From: a bacterium
GTDB lineage: Bacteria > Patescibacteriota > Minisyncoccia > UBA6257 > Brennerbacteraceae
Direction: 5' to 3'
Length of the DNA stretch: 14,161 bases
NCBI GenBank assembly: GCA_027310425.1
Contig: DAIDAW010000016.1
Location: forward strand, 1 to 14,161
Position 1 is the first letter of the stretch. Each line of letters begins with the position of its first letter. A program made the translations under genes and the position numbers. This document shows, piece by piece, positions 13,499-14,161 of the stretch. Under the pieces are notes generated by a model, which saw only the letters and a program-made list of their open reading frames with translations, did not search any database and had not been told where the DNA came from.

Positions 13499-14016
13499 TT
13501 TGTTTTTCTCGTATATGCATGCGGGGCGAATCCGAGATTGTGCATTATGCGAATAACATCGCGCGTTAACGTCGGGATGACTGACGTAAAATTGACCATT
13601 GGATATCCTCTATCTCGATATATCGATCCGTCTGTCTCAATAAGCCCACGGAGGCAGCTGATCATGGCTTTTCTATTTCTCATAATCCACGGCGGAACGC
13701 GGATACATTGTTTCGCCTTGCTTCCTGCTTTTGCCTTCCACCCCAATACGTGTTCCCAACAATTGGAATAACAACTGATATACACGCAATTTCCCCGTTG
13801 TTCGTGAATCGTTACTTTGTTTTCAGGTAGGAATGCATGAAGGGCCGCCACAATGGATTCGATAAGCCTTGGATAGGCGGTAGCGCACGTGATTCGTAAT
13901 CGCGTTGCCCTGCCGTTTGGGTTCGACAAGTTTCCGTCGCCGAGCGCGACCCCGATAATATATGCCCGCAGGACAGGGTCCGGATTTATTGTCTTCAAAC
14001 GTTTCCGTTTGTCCAT
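13420..14016 (-). CDS. LAGLIDADG homing endonuclease, free-standing, adjacent to tRNA-Leu
   Basis: The 198-residue protein has two LAGLIDADG dodecapeptides: YIIGVALGDGNL (19-30, catalytic Asp27) and CLRGLIETDGSIY (121-133, catalytic Asp129). The spacing is that of a monomeric enzyme whose two motifs pack at the interface and supply one acid each to cut a long asymmetric DNA site. Basic N-terminal residues and the VNFTS strand after motif 2 fit the saddle fold. Reading frame and motifs are intact. The ATG at 14016 is chosen because the only earlier start, a GTG, lies inside the tRNA; this ATG is 2 nt after the tRNA discriminator base. There is no promoter of its own, so it is probably co-transcribed with tRNA-Leu. 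No intron or intein is visible around it. Confidence 0.88.
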   Translation of the reverse strand: MDKRKRLKTINPDPVLRAYIIGVALGDGNLSNPNGRATRLRITCATAYPRLIESIVAALHAFLPENKVTIHEQRGNCVYISCYSNCWEHVLGWKAKAGSKAKQCIRVPPWIMRNRKAMISCLRGLIETDGSIYRDRGYPMVNFTSVIPTLTRDVIRIMHNLGFAPHAYTRKTNHRDKHVVRISKNVQEFVQLTHIHKT

Positions 14017-14018
14017 CG

Positions 14019-14101
14019 TGCCTGGGGTGGGATTCGGACCCACATGAGATTGCTCTCACAAGATTTTGAGTCTTGCGCGTAAACCATTCCGCCACCCAGG
14101 C
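14019..14101 (-). tRNA. tRNA-Leu(CAA)
   Basis: A class II tRNA of 83 nt: acceptor GCCTGGG/CCCAGGC, short D stem GCG/CGC, anticodon stem CAAGA/TCTTG with loop CTCAAAA (anticodon CAA at 14068-14066), a long variable arm TGAGA-GCAA-TCTCA closed by a GNRA loop, and T stem GTGGG/CCCAC. A73 is at 14019. The T loop TCCGAAT has C at position 55. CCA is not encoded: CG and the start codon of the endonuclease gene follow directly. Confidence 0.95.
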
Positions 14102-14110
14102 AGCAGTTCC

Positions 14111-14139
14111 AGTATAAATTTTGTCTACCAAATTGTCAA
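14111..14139 (-). promoter_or_regulatory. consensus sigma70 promoter of tRNA-Leu and the endonuclease gene
   Basis: TTGACA (14139-14134), exactly 17 nt, and TATACT (14116-14111) lie 9 nt before the tRNA 5' end. It is the best match to the consensus in the window. Confidence 0.8.
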
Positions 14140-14161
14140 AACAGGGGAAACAGTTTATGAT

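Noticed and set aside
1..14161. CRISPR arrays, insertion sequences, phage genes
   Set aside because: No regularly spaced repeats, transposase motifs, terminal inverted repeats or phage structural proteins were seen on either strand.

Overview
The window is bacterial and most likely comes from a Candidate Phyla Radiation (Patescibacteria) genome of roughly 50% GC. This is an inference from the gene families: a replicative DnaE with PHP domain, an FtsH carrying GRAAGYTLKLP-type sequence, a divergent short FolD, an ABC half-transporter with a degenerate signature, and scattered single-gene units. TGA is used as a normal stop, so the recoded Gracilibacteria-type lineages are unlikely. There is no insertion sequence, CRISPR array, prophage or obvious operon of a defence system.

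Layout, left to right: the 3' part of a YvcK/CofD-like gene (its start lies outside the window); tRNA-Ala(CGC); a full ABC exporter on the minus strand; tRNA-Phe(GAA) and rnhB on the minus strand; divergently dnaE and then ftsH; a minus-strand tRNA island in which an intact tRNA-Ile(UAU) sits between the two halves of another, degenerate tRNA; a FabG-like reductase; a PilO-like membrane protein with a small membrane-protein partner; tRNA-Ile(GAU); a CmpX/MscS-type membrane protein; folD; a small uncertain ORF; and, on the minus strand, a LAGLIDADG endonuclease that begins 2 nt after the 3' end of tRNA-Leu(CAA).

The genes cover replication and RNA:DNA hybrid repair (dnaE, rnhB), membrane proteolysis (ftsH), one-carbon metabolism (folD), membrane biology (ABC exporter, PilO-like, MscS-like) and translation (five intact tRNAs). 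They do not form one pathway; most are separate transcription units, each with its own sigma70-like promoter.

Three points deserve attention. First, the tRNA-in-tRNA arrangement at 9325-9499: the two outer halves pair through acceptor and anticodon stems, the junction falls exactly in the anticodon loop, and the 103-nt insert contains the whole tRNA-Ile(UAU). Second, the homing endonuclease is apparently co-transcribed with tRNA-Leu, so tRNA 3' processing alone would give an almost leaderless message. Third, several promoters place the -10 hexamer 6-9 nt before the start codon, implying largely leaderless mRNAs. In addition, three of the five intact tRNAs have C instead of the near-universal U at T-loop position 55.
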